Program-made: the position numbers and the translations under genes
Assembly: GCA_905202255.1 (NCBI GenBank)
Contig: CAJKRH010000002.1
Span: forward strand, 1 to 64,000
Direction of reading: 5' to 3'
Source: an uncultured Ruminococcus sp.
GTDB taxonomy: Bacteria; Bacillota; Clostridia; Oscillospirales; CAG-272
Length of the DNA stretch: 64,000 bases
Notes under the pieces: model-generated
What the model was told of the DNA's origin: nothing
Databases searched by the model: none
What the model saw: the letters and a program-made list of their open reading frames with translations, nothing else
In this document: piece after piece, positions 24,009-33,395 of the stretch
Numbering within the stretch: the stretch's first letter is position 1
Layout: each line of letters starts with the position of its first letter

Positions 24009-24841
24009 GAATGCCTCCTTATTTTTCCTATCAGAGTGAATACGGCAAGCAGGATAAGATTTGCCGCTACGATGGTTGAGCCGACGGGCGTGCCGTAGAG
24101 TATGGCGATGAAAAGCCCGAGCAGAGCGCAGAACACCGATATGATGACGGAGCATACCGTCACCTGCCTGAAGCTCCTGAATATCTGCATGGCGGAAACG
24201 GCAGGGAAGATTATCAGTGCGGAAACGAGCAGTGCGCCGACAAGGCTCATGGAAAGCACTATGACGACTGCTATGATTATTGCAAAAGCCGTATCATATA
24301 TTGCCGTCGGCGTTCCCGATGCGCGGGAAAACTCTTCATCAAATGTGATGGAAAATATCTTATTATAAAATATGGTAAAGAACACCGCAACGCCGACGCA
24401 AAGCCCTGCGCAGAGCCATACCTCGCCCGCTGTCAGCGTGAGTATGGAAGTGGAACCGAAGAGCGTGGTGCAGACATCGGTCGCGGTATTGGATGATGAG
24501 GGAAAAATATTGAGTATGAGATAGCCTATGGCAAGAGCCGAAACGGAGATGAGGGCTATCGAGGTATCACCCTTGAATTTTCCCTTGAAGCGGAGCAGAA
24601 ATACCGCCGCGACTATTGTCATCGGCATGGCGACAGCCATAGGCGCGAGGCTGAGAGCCGAAGCTATAGCCATGGCGCCGAAAGCCACATGGGAGAGTCC
24701 GTCGCCTATCATGGAATAGCGCTTGAGCACGAGGCTGACGCCGATAAGCGATGAGCAGAGAGCGATAAGCACGCCTGCGATCATCGCATAGCGCACAAAC
24801 GAAAAAGAAAGATAGGCGGAGAGTTTTTCTATTATATTCAT
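24005..24841 (-). CDS. znuB: Zinc/manganese ABC transporter permease
   Basis: 278 residues, about eight hydrophobic segments of the ABC-3 family. Hallmarks GDGLSHVAFGA (residues ~46-56) and DEEFSRASGTP are present. Forms the membrane channel for the adjacent ATPase and metal-binding lipoprotein. Its ATG overlaps the ATPase stop by 4 bp. Confidence 0.92.
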   Translation of the reverse strand: MNIIEKLSAYLSFSFVRYAMIAGVLIALCSSLIGVSLVLKRYSMIGDGLSHVAFGAMAIASALSLAPMAVAMPMTIVAAVFLLRFKGKFKGDTSIALISVSALAIGYLILNIFPSSSNTATDVCTTLFGSTSILTLTAGEVWLCAGLCVGVAVFFTIFYNKIFSITFDEEFSRASGTPTAIYDTAFAIIIAVVIVLSMSLVGALLVSALIIFPAVSAMQIFRSFRQVTVCSVIISVFCALLGLFIAILYGTPVGSTIVAANLILLAVFTLIGKIRRHS

Positions 24842-25524
24842 CTTTCGCCCTCCTTTTCCTTGCCCTCGATAAACTTCAGATATTCCTCTTTGCCGCAGGC
24901 AAATGAAGTATTGTTCCCGACATGTAGGATATTTGTGGCGTATTTCAGAACGGATGCGATATCGTGCGATATCATGATGACCGTCATGCCGTCGCGGTTG
25001 AGCGATTCTATGCAGTTATACATATCGGCGGTGGCTTCGGGGTCGAGACCGGCGACAGGCTCGTCGAGAAGTATCAGTGATTTTGCGGCGCAGAGTGCGC
25101 GGGCAAGAAGCACGCGCTGTGCCTGACCGCCAGAAAGTTCGGAGAAGCATCGCTTCTCCATGCCGGTGAGTCCGACGCGCTCTATTGCTTCCGCCGCTTT
25201 TTTCTTATGTTCGCTTCTGTAAAAAAGCGTGCTTCCGCCGCAGCCGGAGATGACAACCTCATAGATGGAGGCAGGGAAGTCTCTGCGCGAATTTATGCGC
25301 TGTGGCAGATAACCTATCTCGCGGCTCTTTATGCCGTTCATGATTATCTCGCCGCCCGAGATTGGCTTCAGCGAGAGAATGGCTCGCATGAGCGTGCTTT
25401 TTCCCGAGCCGTTTTCGCCGACTATGCAGAAATAATCACCGCGGTTTACGGAGAAATTTATATTATCGAGTATCGTCACGCCATCATAGGCAAGACGGAC
25501 ATTTTTTACTTCTATCAGCTTCAA
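24838..25524 (-). CDS. znuC: Zinc ABC transporter ATP-binding protein
   Basis: 228 residues. Walker A GENGSGKST, signature LSGGQAQRVLLARAL, Walker B SLILLDEP and H-loop ISHD are intact. QRINSRRDFPASIYEVV is typical of the Znu/Adc/Mts ATPases. Overlaps both neighbours by 4 bp (tight operon). Confidence 0.93.
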   Translation of the reverse strand: MKLIEVKNVRLAYDGVTILDNINFSVNRGDYFCIVGENGSGKSTLMRAILSLKPISGGEIIMNGIKSREIGYLPQRINSRRDFPASIYEVVISGCGGSTLFYRSEHKKKAAEAIERVGLTGMEKRCFSELSGGQAQRVLLARALCAAKSLILLDEPVAGLDPEATADMYNCIESLNRDGMTVIMISHDIASVLKYATNILHVGNNTSFACGKEEYLKFIEGKEKEGER

Positions 25525-26471
25525 TTTCCGAGAGCCTCCCTGAGTACCTCAAGATTTTTTACCATCGCGTTATAATAAATATCCGACTTTTGCAGTATTC
25601 CCGCAGCGGCAAGCTGGCAGGAATCCATGACGAGCTTTTTCGCGCCCGTTGCTTTGCAGACTGTTTCGGCTATATCGCCCTTGCTTCCATCTATCATTAT
25701 GACGGCGGGAAGCTTTTTGTCTTTTACTTCGTTTATGAGCGAAGCCATGACCTCAAAGCTTGCCTCCGATTCCGAAGAGCAACCCGAGAATGCCGCATGA
25801 CATTCTATTCCGTAGTCATTTGCAAGATAGGCAAAAGGAAATCTGTCTGCAAAGACAAGCTCTTCGAGCCTGCTCTCGCTCACGCATTTTCTGTATTCGG
25901 CATCGAGAGCCGTGAGCTTTTCACTGTATAGGCGGAAATTCTCTTCATATGCGTCCTTATTTTCGGCGTCGGCTTTACATATCGTATCGCAGATACCGCG
26001 GCAGACAGCCACCGCATTTGAAAGCGAAGTCCAGATATGCTCATCCGATTCGTCCTCATCGTGGTCGTGCTCATCATGATCGTCGTGGTCATGGTCGTGC
26101 CCGCCGACAGGAAGAGGATCAATGAGCGACATGGTGCGTAGCTTGACTATATTGCCGTTTCCCGAGGCGGCGAGAGTCTTGTCTACCCATTTTTCGCTCG
26201 CTCCGCCTATATAGACGAAGATATCGCAGGAGGAAATCTCGAGGATATCAGCCGCGGTCGGTTCATAGCTGTGATAATCGGCGGAGCTGCCGGAGAGCAG
26301 GAGAACATCGGCGTGCTCTCCCGCAATCTCGCGGCAGAAATCATAGAGCGAAAGCGCCGTGCATACAATTTTCGGTTTATCGTTTTTCTTTGTGCTGCCG
26401 CAGGCGCAGAGTGAAGCCGTTATCATGAGAACGGCAAGAGCGGCACAAATGACATTTATCGTTTTTTTCAT
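25521..26471 (-). CDS. znuA: Zinc-binding lipoprotein (ZnuA/AdcA-like)
   Basis: 316 residues. Lipobox ITASLCAC at residue ~24. The A-I cluster-9 fold has DYHSYEPTAAD (first His ligand), a His/Asp-rich loop at residues ~124-146 (repeated HDHDDHDEHD), and conserved HIWTSLSNA. A His-rich loop of this kind is characteristic of zinc rather than manganese receptors. CDS is followed directly by the ATPase and permease. No Zur box was identified. Confidence 0.92.
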   Translation of the reverse strand: MKKTINVICAALAVLMITASLCACGSTKKNDKPKIVCTALSLYDFCREIAGEHADVLLLSGSSADYHSYEPTAADILEISSCDIFVYIGGASEKWVDKTLAASGNGNIVKLRTMSLIDPLPVGGHDHDHDDHDEHDHDEDESDEHIWTSLSNAVAVCRGICDTICKADAENKDAYEENFRLYSEKLTALDAEYRKCVSESRLEELVFADRFPFAYLANDYGIECHAAFSGCSSESEASFEVMASLINEVKDKKLPAVIMIDGSKGDIAETVCKATGAKKLVMDSCQLAAAGILQKSDIYYNAMVKNLEVLREALGN

Positions 26472-26517
26472 ATTTTTGACCTCCGAAATATTCAGTTGTT
26501 TATGCGGAAGTCAATTT

Positions 26518-26793
26518 CTATTCGGAGAGCTTGACGCAGAGATCCGCGAGCGACTCACGCGGCGCGGTCCGCTTTTTCGCTGTGACTGTAATGACCGCGG
26601 TTGCGGCGCACACGGCAAAAGAAAGAACTGCAGATACCGCAAGATACCGCCGCATTTCCGAAAAGGTCTTGCAGAAAAGGCATCCGGACGGATTATGGCA
26701 CGAATGAAATGCACCTGCAAGGCATGATAAAACAAAAAGGCAGAAAAGCATCACCGCAAATACCGTAACAAATGCGCGTTTCATGCTTTTCAT
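26518..26793 (-). CDS. Small membrane protein with H-x-C-x5-C-x2-C motif
   Basis: 91 residues from ATG 26793 (GAGG 8 nt upstream). Two hydrophobic helices (about 9-28 and 50-68) bracket an outward loop containing HSCHNPSGCLFC, a compact His/Cys set suited to binding a metal. It lies between an E2-like gene and znuA on the same strand, 46 bp before znuA. Similar small proteins with HDC...C-x2-C loops occur beside metal transporters in clostridia (recollection, not checked). A metal chaperone or sensor role is inferred. Confidence 0.65.
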   Translation of the reverse strand: MKSMKRAFVTVFAVMLFCLFVLSCLAGAFHSCHNPSGCLFCKTFSEMRRYLAVSAVLSFAVCAATAVITVTAKKRTAPRESLADLCVKLSE

Positions 26794-26815
26794 ACCTTTC
26801 ACCTCGTTATTTTGC

Positions 26816-27748
26816 TTATTCCCCGGCGACAGCCTCGGATTTTTCTGCCTTTTTCTTCTTTTCCTTTTTGGATTTTTTCGGTTCTTTTTTGAAGCGCTCG
26901 GAAAGTCCCTCAAATTCGTAGTCCACATTCACACTCTCGGGCGGAAGCTCGAGAAGCTCGGGATTTCGCAGATACCTCTGCATTCTCGAAAAGGCATTTG
27001 CATAATAGCTTCCGTTTGCTATGCGTTCATCCATGACTATGCCGAAAGGCATCTCTTTCTCAAGTACTATCTCGCCGTTTCTCATCTTCGGCGTATCTAT
27101 ATTTGTGCCGATGGAGAGGATTATGCTTGTAGTTCCGAAGCCGTATACATGGTGGTAGATGTAATTCGTTCTTATGCTTGCCAGATTTGTTATGACAAAA
27201 GAATTATGGAAGGGGCTGGCATCGAGCAGGCTTTTGGGAAGAAGCCCGTGTTTGTCGCCGAAGCGGTATATCGCCATTATCATTCGAACGAGCACAGGGA
27301 AGCGCAGAAGCTTTGCAAAAAGCTCATCGGACGAATTTTTGCTTGAGGATTTATTGTTATCATCTATGTATTTTTCCACCTTGTCGTTTACGGTGAAAAC
27401 AGTATCGTAAAGGTCGAAGTACATTTTGCTCATTGATGGGTCGGCATCACCTGGGCGAAGAACGACCATGCCTGCCGAAAGCTCGTTTCTCGCGTAAATC
27501 CTGCTGTTGACCACAAAACGGTTCAGCGCGGGAAACTCAGATATCGTGCGTATAAAGGCGGCAAGCACAACAGACATGTGACTGATTCTGTGACCGTTCT
27601 TTCTTGCTTCGATAACATAATCATGTATCGGCTCGTAGGGAACAGTAACCTTTATCATATTCTGCGCGTCATAACGCTCGCGCATGAAATATGTTGCAAG
27701 GGTATACATAGGGTCTACATTCTTTACTACTTTTCCGTCTGCTCTCAT
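26816..27748 (-). CDS. Stand-alone E2/CAT-fold acyltransferase-like protein with altered catalytic motif
   Basis: 310 residues. The body matches the 2-oxoacid dehydrogenase E2 catalytic (CAT-like) domain: FIRTISEFPALNRFV, SFVITNLASI, GIVMDERIANGSYYA. In true E2 enzymes the last motif is D-H-R-x-x-D-G; here His is Glu and Asp is Asn, so classic catalysis is unlikely. No lipoyl or E1-binding domain is present. The C-terminus is a Lys/Glu tail. GAGG precedes the ATG. Followed by the small Cys-loop membrane gene (22-bp gap). Confidence 0.7.
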   Translation of the reverse strand: MRADGKVVKNVDPMYTLATYFMRERYDAQNMIKVTVPYEPIHDYVIEARKNGHRISHMSVVLAAFIRTISEFPALNRFVVNSRIYARNELSAGMVVLRPGDADPSMSKMYFDLYDTVFTVNDKVEKYIDDNNKSSSKNSSDELFAKLLRFPVLVRMIMAIYRFGDKHGLLPKSLLDASPFHNSFVITNLASIRTNYIYHHVYGFGTTSIILSIGTNIDTPKMRNGEIVLEKEMPFGIVMDERIANGSYYANAFSRMQRYLRNPELLELPPESVNVDYEFEGLSERFKKEPKKSKKEKKKKAEKSEAVAGE

Positions 27749-27804
27749 AATTTTACCTCAAATTCAAATAATATTATAAATAATTATACTATAAAAAAGG
27801 CGGT

Positions 27805-28332
27805 TTAGCAATAGAATTTTAAAAAAATACCGCGTAATTTTACAGAAATAAGGTAAGCGAGAGCCACAGAGATAAAATCCTTGGGCAGATACGGCAGGGA
27901 AACGCCGAGAAACGAAGGCAAAATTCCAACTCCGCTGACTACGGAATACCAGAGAAAGCCCGCCGTATGGCAAACCAAAACGCCGAGAAAACCGAAAATA
28001 AGCCTGCGCCAGCCCTTGGCGGGTACTGCACTGAGTGCCGCCATCGGTATAAAGCCGACGAGAAAGCCGCCCGTCGCCGAGGCGAGCACGGAAAGTCCGC
28101 CGCGAAAGCCCGCGAAAACAGGTAGCCCAATGGCACCGACAGCGAGATATACGACGACGGCTACGGCGGCGTAAGGCAGGGGCAGGATGAAGCCGCAGAG
28201 TGCCACTGCAAAGGTCTGCAGTGTTATCGGCACGCCAGAGGGCATCGGTATGGAAATTAGCGTACATGCGGCGATAAGTGACGCAAAAAGTGCTGTGAAT
28301 GTTAATTTCAGTATTGATTTTTTTCTTTTCAT
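27805..28332 (-). CDS. bioY: Biotin transporter BioY
   Basis: 175 residues, six hydrophobic segments. ALFASLIAACTLISIPMPSG-VPITLQTFAV and YLAVGAIGLPVFAGFRGG are BioY hallmarks. It imports biotin as an ECF S component or alone. It is a single gene with a BirA-type operator over its promoter; no biotin synthesis genes are in the window, consistent with scavenging. Confidence 0.95.
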   Translation of the reverse strand: MKRKKSILKLTFTALFASLIAACTLISIPMPSGVPITLQTFAVALCGFILPLPYAAVAVVVYLAVGAIGLPVFAGFRGGLSVLASATGGFLVGFIPMAALSAVPAKGWRRLIFGFLGVLVCHTAGFLWYSVVSGVGILPSFLGVSLPYLPKDFISVALAYLISVKLRGIFLKFYC

Positions 28333-28350
28333 ATTATCACCTCGCAGTAG

Positions 28351-28404
28351 ATAATACCACGAAAAAGAAAAATTGTCAACCCAATTTTGAAATCAGGTTG
28401 ACAA
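28351..28404 (-). promoter_or_regulatory. bioY promoter with BirA operator
   Basis: Perfect inverted repeat TTGTCAACC-N14-GGTTGACAA at 28373-28404, the form of the Firmicute BirA box (TTGTTAACC-N14/15-GGTTAACAA). On the minus strand TTGACA (28379-28374), a 17-bp spacer and TATTAT (28356-28351) form the promoter, so the -35 lies inside the operator. Repression by biotin-BirA is expected. Confidence 0.88.
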
Positions 28405-28583
28405 TGTTGCATCTTGCCGATATCACGCTTTTTTTATGTGAAAAATCCTTCGCAGTATCGGAGAAAGCAGTTTCGGAGACTTTATTACTATAAGACGCAT
28501 GAGAGTTTGCTCCTTTCGGTGATGTCTTTCATTACCATAGTACGCAAAAAAATCATATATGTGAAAAAATTTCGGAAAAACTA

Positions 28584-28612
28584 TTGCAATTTCGGAAAAC
28601 ATATGATATAGT
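28584..28612 (+). promoter_or_regulatory. Probable promoter of the rimP-infB operon
   Basis: TTGCAA (28584-28589), 17-bp spacer, TATAGT (28607-28612). Direct repeats TTTCGGAAAA at 28570 and 28590 bracket the -35. I see nothing definite in the remaining 28406-28569. Confidence 0.5.
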
Positions 28613-28641
28613 ATAATCACAGTATGATATTTCAGTAAAAG

Positions 28642-28665
28642 GAGAGTGGGCTTCGGTCCGCTCTC
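28642..28665 (+). ncRNA. rimP leader hairpin with UUCG tetraloop
   Basis: A 10-bp stem (28642-28651 with 28656-28665) closed by C(TTCG)G in the transcribed leader, 24 nt before the rimP start. It resembles the rimP-leader hairpin described in Firmicutes. No U-tract follows, so it is probably not a terminator. Confidence 0.55.
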
Positions 28666-28688
28666 AATTGTTTGTAAGGAGGATTTTC

Positions 28689-29156
28689 ATGGCAAAGGGA
28701 CAGAGTGTTGCCTCATTTGTTGAGGAGAAGCTCACGCCGCATATAGTCGGAATCGGATATCGCGTGTGGGATGTTGAGTTTGTCAAGGAGGGCGCCGAGC
28801 ATTATCTGCGCATAACCATAGATTCCGACGACGGAATCACGCTTGATGACTGCGAAAAGGTTCATCGCTTGATCGACCCTATTCTCGACGAGCTTGACCC
28901 CATAGACTGCTCATATCATCTGGAGGTTTCTTCCCCCGGGATAGAGCGCGAGCTTCGTAAGCCTTGGCACTATGAGAGCGCTGTAGGCGAAAAGATTGAG
29001 ATACGCCTTTTCTCGCCGGATGAGAGCGGCAAGAAGTCGTATACGGGAAAGCTCATCGGATTTGAAAACGGCATTGCCGTTATTTCAACCGATGCAGGAG
29101 ACAAGAGCTTCGATATTTCAAAAATAGCAAAAGCAAGCACTGTTTTTGACTTTTAA
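28689..29156 (+). CDS. rimP: Ribosome maturation factor RimP
   Basis: 155 residues from ATG 28689 (AAGGAGG 6 nt upstream); an ATG at 28668 in the same frame has no site. DVEFVKEGAEHYLRITIDSDDGITLDDCEKV and HLEVSSPGIERELRK are the family signature. Needed for 30S subunit maturation. First gene of the conserved rimP-nusA-ylxR-ylxQ-infB order. Confidence 0.95.
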   Translation: MAKGQSVASFVEEKLTPHIVGIGYRVWDVEFVKEGAEHYLRITIDSDDGITLDDCEKVHRLIDPILDELDPIDCSYHLEVSSPGIERELRKPWHYESAVGEKIEIRLFSPDESGKKSYTGKLIGFENGIAVISTDAGDKSFDISKIAKASTVFDF

Positions 29157-29189
29157 AAATAAGATTACGGAAAGGAATGGTCATAAAAA

Positions 29190-30218
29190 ATGAATACCGA
29201 ATTTTTCAATGCCCTTGACGCTCTCGAGAAAGAGCGCGGCATACCGAAAGAATATATGCTGGAAAAGGTTGAGGCGGCTCTCATCAGCGCCTTCAAGAGA
29301 GACAACGGCGGACGCACGAATGTGCGCGTTGTTCTCAATCCCGAGAAAAAGGATGTCAAGGTATACAGCCTCAAAGAGGTTGTGGAGACAGTAGAGGATC
29401 CCGAAACCCAGATTTCGCTCGAGGATGCCAAAAAGATAGGCAAAAAATATCAGATAGGTGACTTCTGCGAATTTGAAGTGAAAACCAAAAACTTCGGCAG
29501 AATCAGCGCGCAGACGGCAAAGCAGGTCATAGTTCAGGGCATAAGAGAAGCCGAGCGCAGTATGCTCATACGCGAATACGAGAGCAAAAAGGAAGAGGTT
29601 GTCACGGCGACTGTAGTCAAGATAGATCCCGTGAACGGAAATGCTATCGTAGATACCGGCACAAGCGAGGCAACACTGCTGAAGAGCGAACAGATCCCGG
29701 GCGAAAGCTACGAGGTGGGCGACCACATAAAGGTTTTCGTTATGGAAGTAAAGAACGAGGTAAAGGGTCCGATAGTAACGCTTTCGCGCACGCACTTCGG
29801 TCTTGTAAAGAGGCTCTTCGAGCTTGAGGTTCCCGAGATACAGGACGGCACGGTCGTTATCCGCGGAATATCGCGCGAGGCGGGCTCGAGAACAAAGATA
29901 GCCGTAGAGAGCAGAGATGAGAATGTAGACCCCGTCGGCGCCTGCATAGGTAACCGCGGCAGTCGTATAAACGGCATAGTAAACGAGCTGAACGGCGAGA
30001 AGATAGATGTCATTGCATACAGTGAGGATCCCGAGGCATTCGTCAAGGCGGCACTCTCTCCCGCAGAGGTAAAGAGCGTTTCCGTTGTCCCGGGAGAGAA
30101 GAGCTGCAGAGTTATCGTTCCCGAGGATCAGCTTTCGCTTGCCATAGGCAGAGAGGGTCAGAATGCGCGTCTTGCCGCAAGACTCACCGGCTACAAAATA
30201 GATATAAAAACATCATAA
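29190..30218 (+). CDS. nusA: Transcription termination/antitermination factor NusA
   Basis: 342 residues, the short Firmicute form without acidic repeats. N-terminal RNAP-binding domain (1-125), S1 domain with ATVVKIDPVNGNAIVD (from ~135), KH1 with DPVGACIGNRGSRINGIVNEL and KH2 with LSLAIGREGQNARLAARLTGYKIDI. Located between rimP and ylxR as usual. Confidence 0.97.
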   Translation: MNTEFFNALDALEKERGIPKEYMLEKVEAALISAFKRDNGGRTNVRVVLNPEKKDVKVYSLKEVVETVEDPETQISLEDAKKIGKKYQIGDFCEFEVKTKNFGRISAQTAKQVIVQGIREAERSMLIREYESKKEEVVTATVVKIDPVNGNAIVDTGTSEATLLKSEQIPGESYEVGDHIKVFVMEVKNEVKGPIVTLSRTHFGLVKRLFELEVPEIQDGTVVIRGISREAGSRTKIAVESRDENVDPVGACIGNRGSRINGIVNELNGEKIDVIAYSEDPEAFVKAALSPAEVKSVSVVPGEKSCRVIVPEDQLSLAIGREGQNARLAARLTGYKIDIKTS

Positions 30219-30245
30219 TTCAAATAAACACGGAAAGGCAACGAT

Positions 30246-30503
30246 ATGAAAACAGAGCCTGAAAGAAAATGTGTCGGCTGCGGCGAAAAGAAGCCTAAAA
30301 GCGAGCTTATACGAATAGTCCGGCTTGCCGAAAGCAAGGATATAGAAATAGACAAAACAGGCAAGAAAGCGGGACGCGGCGCGTATATCTGTCCGAGTGC
30401 AAAATGCCTGAAAAAGGCAAGAAAGCGCCTCGAATCAAATCTCGAAGCCGCAATACCCGAAGAAATATTCGCAAGACTTGAATCGGAGATTGAAAATGAC
30501 TGA
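30246..30503 (+). CDS. ylxR: YlxR/RnpM (DUF448) RNA-binding protein
   Basis: 85 residues. ERKCVGCGEKKPKSELIRIVR and GRGAYICPSAKCLKKARKR are the DUF448 signature. Family member RnpM binds RNase P RNA in B. subtilis. It overlaps ylxQ by 8 bp. Confidence 0.95.
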   Translation: MKTEPERKCVGCGEKKPKSELIRIVRLAESKDIEIDKTGKKAGRGAYICPSAKCLKKARKRLESNLEAAIPEEIFARLESEIEND

Positions 30504-30810
30504 AAAAACAAAAAGCATACTCACATCGCTCGGTCTTGCAAAGCGGGCTGGCAAGCTTGCCATTGGTACGGACATGGCGTGCGACGCTGTCCGCGCTGGC
30601 AAGGCAAAGGTAGGAGTCGCAAGCAGTGCCGCATCGCAAAACTCGAAAAAACGCATTGAAAACTGTTTTTCATATTACGGTATCCGGCTTATATATATAG
30701 ACTGCACTACCGCAGAGCTGGGTGCGGCTTTCGGAAAGAGCGAAGCCGCGTGCGTAGCCGTTACTGACAGAAACTTGGCGGAGCTTGTTACCGGCAAGTG
30801 CGAACGATAA
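30496..30810 (+). CDS. ylxQ: L7Ae-family ribosomal protein YlxQ
   Basis: 104 residues from ATG 30496, preceded by GGAG 7 nt upstream inside ylx[37 protein letters not shown] is the L7Ae/L30e/YlxQ kink-turn-binding fold; the family binds K-turn RNA. C-terminal [12 protein letters not shown] also fits. Sits between ylxR and infB as expected. Confidence 0.92.
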   Translation: MTEKTKSILTSLGLAKRAGKLAIGTDMACDAVRAGKAKVGVASSAASQNSKKRIENCFSYYGIRLIYIDCTTAELGAAFGKSEAACVAVTDRNLAELVTGKCER

Positions 30811-30821
30811 GGAAAGGACGG

Positions 30822-33383
30822 GTGGAACTTATGTTATCATCACAGAAGCTGAGAGTAAATCTGCTGGCAAAGGATCTTGAACTCAAAAGCAAGGAGCTGA
30901 CGGATTTATTCACTGAATTCGGAATAACCGGAAAAACCTCCACGGCAACTGTTGAGCCGTGGGAATTCGAAGTCCTCATAGATAAGCTGACAGAGAGAAA
31001 CCAGATAACTAATATGGGAGATTATCTCTCGGGCAAGGCTATAATAAAGACGAAGAATTATCTTGAAAAAATAGAAAAAGAAGAGGCGGCAAAGAAAGCC
31101 GCAGAGGAAGCCGAGGCAAAGGCGAAAGCGGAAGCCGAAGCAAAAGCGGCAGCTGAAGCAAAGGCAAAGGCTGAAGCCGAGGCTGAAGCAAAAGCCAAGG
31201 CGGAAGCCGAAGCAAAAGCAAAAGCAAAAGCCGATGCGAGAGCGGCACAGCAGCAAAGAGGTGCAAGCAAATCGAGCGACAGATTTGCAAAGCCGAGCTT
31301 TGAGCGCGACAAGCAGAAGCCCGCGCAGCAGAGAAGCGACGACAAGAAGAAGCAGCAGACGATAGTCATGAGCGGAAATATGGCGGCGCCCACTCCCGAG
31401 CGCAAAACGAGAATTGTCGATACGAGAACGACGCAGGTCGACCTCTCCAAATATGATGAGAGACTCGAAAACTTTGTTCCCGAATCGGCGCGCAGAAACA
31501 GCAATGCTTCCGACAGACAGAAGCTGAAAAAACAGCAGAACAAGAATCCTTATCCCGCCAAAGGCAAGGATAAGGATAAGGATCGCCAGAATATGGAGCG
31601 TATGAAGCGCGAACAGCAGGAGAAGGCAAAGAAGCAGAAGCTCAAGGTAAGCATTCCCGATGAGATAACCGTATCGGAGCTTGCTTCCCGCCTCAAGGTT
31701 ACAGCCTCAGAGGTAGTAAAGCGTCTCATGCTTATGGGTGTAATGGCGACGCTCAATCAGACGGTCGATTTCGATACGGCATATCTCGTAGCCGACGAGC
31801 TCGGTGCCGAGGTTACAAAGGAAGTCGTCGTCACGATAGAAGAAAAGCTCTTTGACGAGGCTGAGGATTCTCCCGAGAGCCTTGTAGAGCGCGACCCCGT
31901 AGTCTGCGTTATGGGTCATGTCGACCACGGTAAGACATCGCTTCTCGATGCGATAAGACATACGAGAGTCACCGCAGGAGAAGCAGGCGGTATCACACAG
32001 CATATCGGTGCATACAGAGTAAACTGCAACGGCAAGAATATCACATTTCTCGATACCCCGGGTCACGCGGCATTCACGGCTATGCGTGCGCGCGGCGCGA
32101 AATCTACGGATATCGCGATTCTCGTAGTTGCCGCAGACGATGGCATCATGCCGCAGACGGTAGAGGCTATAAACCATGCAAAGGCGGCAGGCGTTTCCAT
32201 AATCGTTGCTATCAATAAGATGGATAAGCCCGCGGCAAATCCCGAGGCTGTAAAGCAGGGACTCACGCAGTATGACCTTGTTCCCGAGGAGTGGGGCGGA
32301 GATACGATATGCGTTCCTGTTTCCGCGTTGACGAAAAAGGGCATCCCCGAACTTCTCGAGATGGTGCTTCTCGTAGCGGAAATGAAGGAGCTGAAAGCTA
32401 ATCCCAACCGCCGCGCAAAAGGTATCATAATAGAGGCGAGACTTGACAAGGGCAGAGGTCCCGTGGCAACGGTTCTTGTGCAGAACGGTACTCTTCATAC
32501 AGGCGATACGGTTATCGCCGGCACAACGGTCGGCAGAGTGCGTGCGATGACAAATGACCTCGGAAAGCTTGTCAAGGAGGCAGGTCCCTCTGTTCCCGTA
32601 GAGATAGTAGGTCTTTCCGATGTTCCGCAGGCGGGCGACGAATTCAACGCCGTCGAAAACGAGCGCATGGCGCGCGAGCTTGCCGAACAGCGCAAGGATA
32701 AAGAAAAGGAAGCGGAATTCACCGCTCACGCAAGAGTAAATCTCGACGAGCTCTTCAGCCAGATTAAGGACGGCGTAAAGGATCTCAATATCATCGTTAA
32801 AGCCGATGTAAAGGGTTCTGCCGAGGCTGTCAAATCCTCGCTCGAAAAACTCTCGAATGACGAGGTTCATGTCAATGTCATCCATATGGGCGTCGGCGGC
32901 ATTACAGAGGGCGATGTAACATTCGCCGCCGCTTCGAATGCCATCATCGTCGGCTTCAATGTCCGTCCCGATAAGCTTGCTATGGACAATGCCGCCGAGC
33001 AGGGTGTCGATGTCCGCACATACAGAATCATCTATGAATGCATAGAGGAGATAGAAGCCGCTATCAAGGGTATGCTCAAGCCTGTATACCGCGAGGTTAT
33101 CCTCGGTCATGCCGAGGTGCGCCAGACTATCCATGTTTCCAGCGTCGGAACCATCGCAGGCTCGTATATTCAGGACGGTAAGATTACCCGCGCCGCTCAG
33201 ATAAGAGTAGTGCGCGACGGCATAGTTATATTTGAGGATAAGATTGCCTCGCTCCGCCGTTTCAAGGACGATGTCAAGGAAGTTGCATCGGGCTATGAAT
33301 GCGGTATAGGACTGGAAAAATTCAATGATATCAAAGAAGGCGATATACTCGAAGCATTTATAATGGAGCAGGTCGCAAGATAA
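30822..33383 (+). CDS. infB: Translation initiation factor IF-2
   Basis: About 853 residues. A long N-terminal low-complexity region (Ala/Lys/Glu repeats, residues ~75-140) predicts a coiled coil. IF2_N ([22 protein letters not shown]) follows, then the G domain: G1 GHVDHGKTS (~365), G3 DTPGHAAF, G4 NKMDK. Domains II-IV end the protein. Start: GTG 30822 has AAGGA 8 nt upstream and is preferred; ATG 30831 is the alternative. Delivers fMet-tRNA to the 30S subunit. Confidence 0.96.
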   Translation: MELMLSSQKLRVNLLAKDLELKSKELTDLFTEFGITGKTSTATVEPWEFEVLIDKLTERNQITNMGDYLSGKAIIKTKNYLEKIEKEEAAKKAAEEAEAKAKAEAEAKAAAEAKAKAEAEAEAKAKAEAEAKAKAKADARAAQQQRGASKSSDRFAKPSFERDKQKPAQQRSDDKKKQQTIVMSGNMAAPTPERKTRIVDTRTTQVDLSKYDERLENFVPESARRNSNASDRQKLKKQQNKNPYPAKGKDKDKDRQNMERMKREQQEKAKKQKLKVSIPDEITVSELASRLKVTASEVVKRLMLMGVMATLNQTVDFDTAYLVADELGAEVTKEVVVTIEEKLFDEAEDSPESLVERDPVVCVMGHVDHGKTSLLDAIRHTRVTAGEAGGITQHIGAYRVNCNGKNITFLDTPGHAAFTAMRARGAKSTDIAILVVAADDGIMPQTVEAINHAKAAGVSIIVAINKMDKPAANPEAVKQGLTQYDLVPEEWGGDTICVPVSALTKKGIPELLEMVLLVAEMKELKANPNRRAKGIIIEARLDKGRGPVATVLVQNGTLHTGDTVIAGTTVGRVRAMTNDLGKLVKEAGPSVPVEIVGLSDVPQAGDEFNAVENERMARELAEQRKDKEKEAEFTAHARVNLDELFSQIKDGVKDLNIIVKADVKGSAEAVKSSLEKLSNDEVHVNVIHMGVGGITEGDVTFAAASNAIIVGFNVRPDKLAMDNAAEQGVDVRTYRIIYECIEEIEAAIKGMLKPVYREVILGHAEVRQTIHVSSVGTIAGSYIQDGKITRAAQIRVVRDGIVIFEDKIASLRRFKDDVKEVASGYECGIGLEKFNDIKEGDILEAFIMEQVAR

Positions 33384-33395
33384 CGGAGGTATAAA

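Noticed and set aside
26096..26122. Tandem repeat at 26040-26100
   Set aside because: It is the His/Asp codon run of the ZnuA metal-binding loop, explained by coding function.
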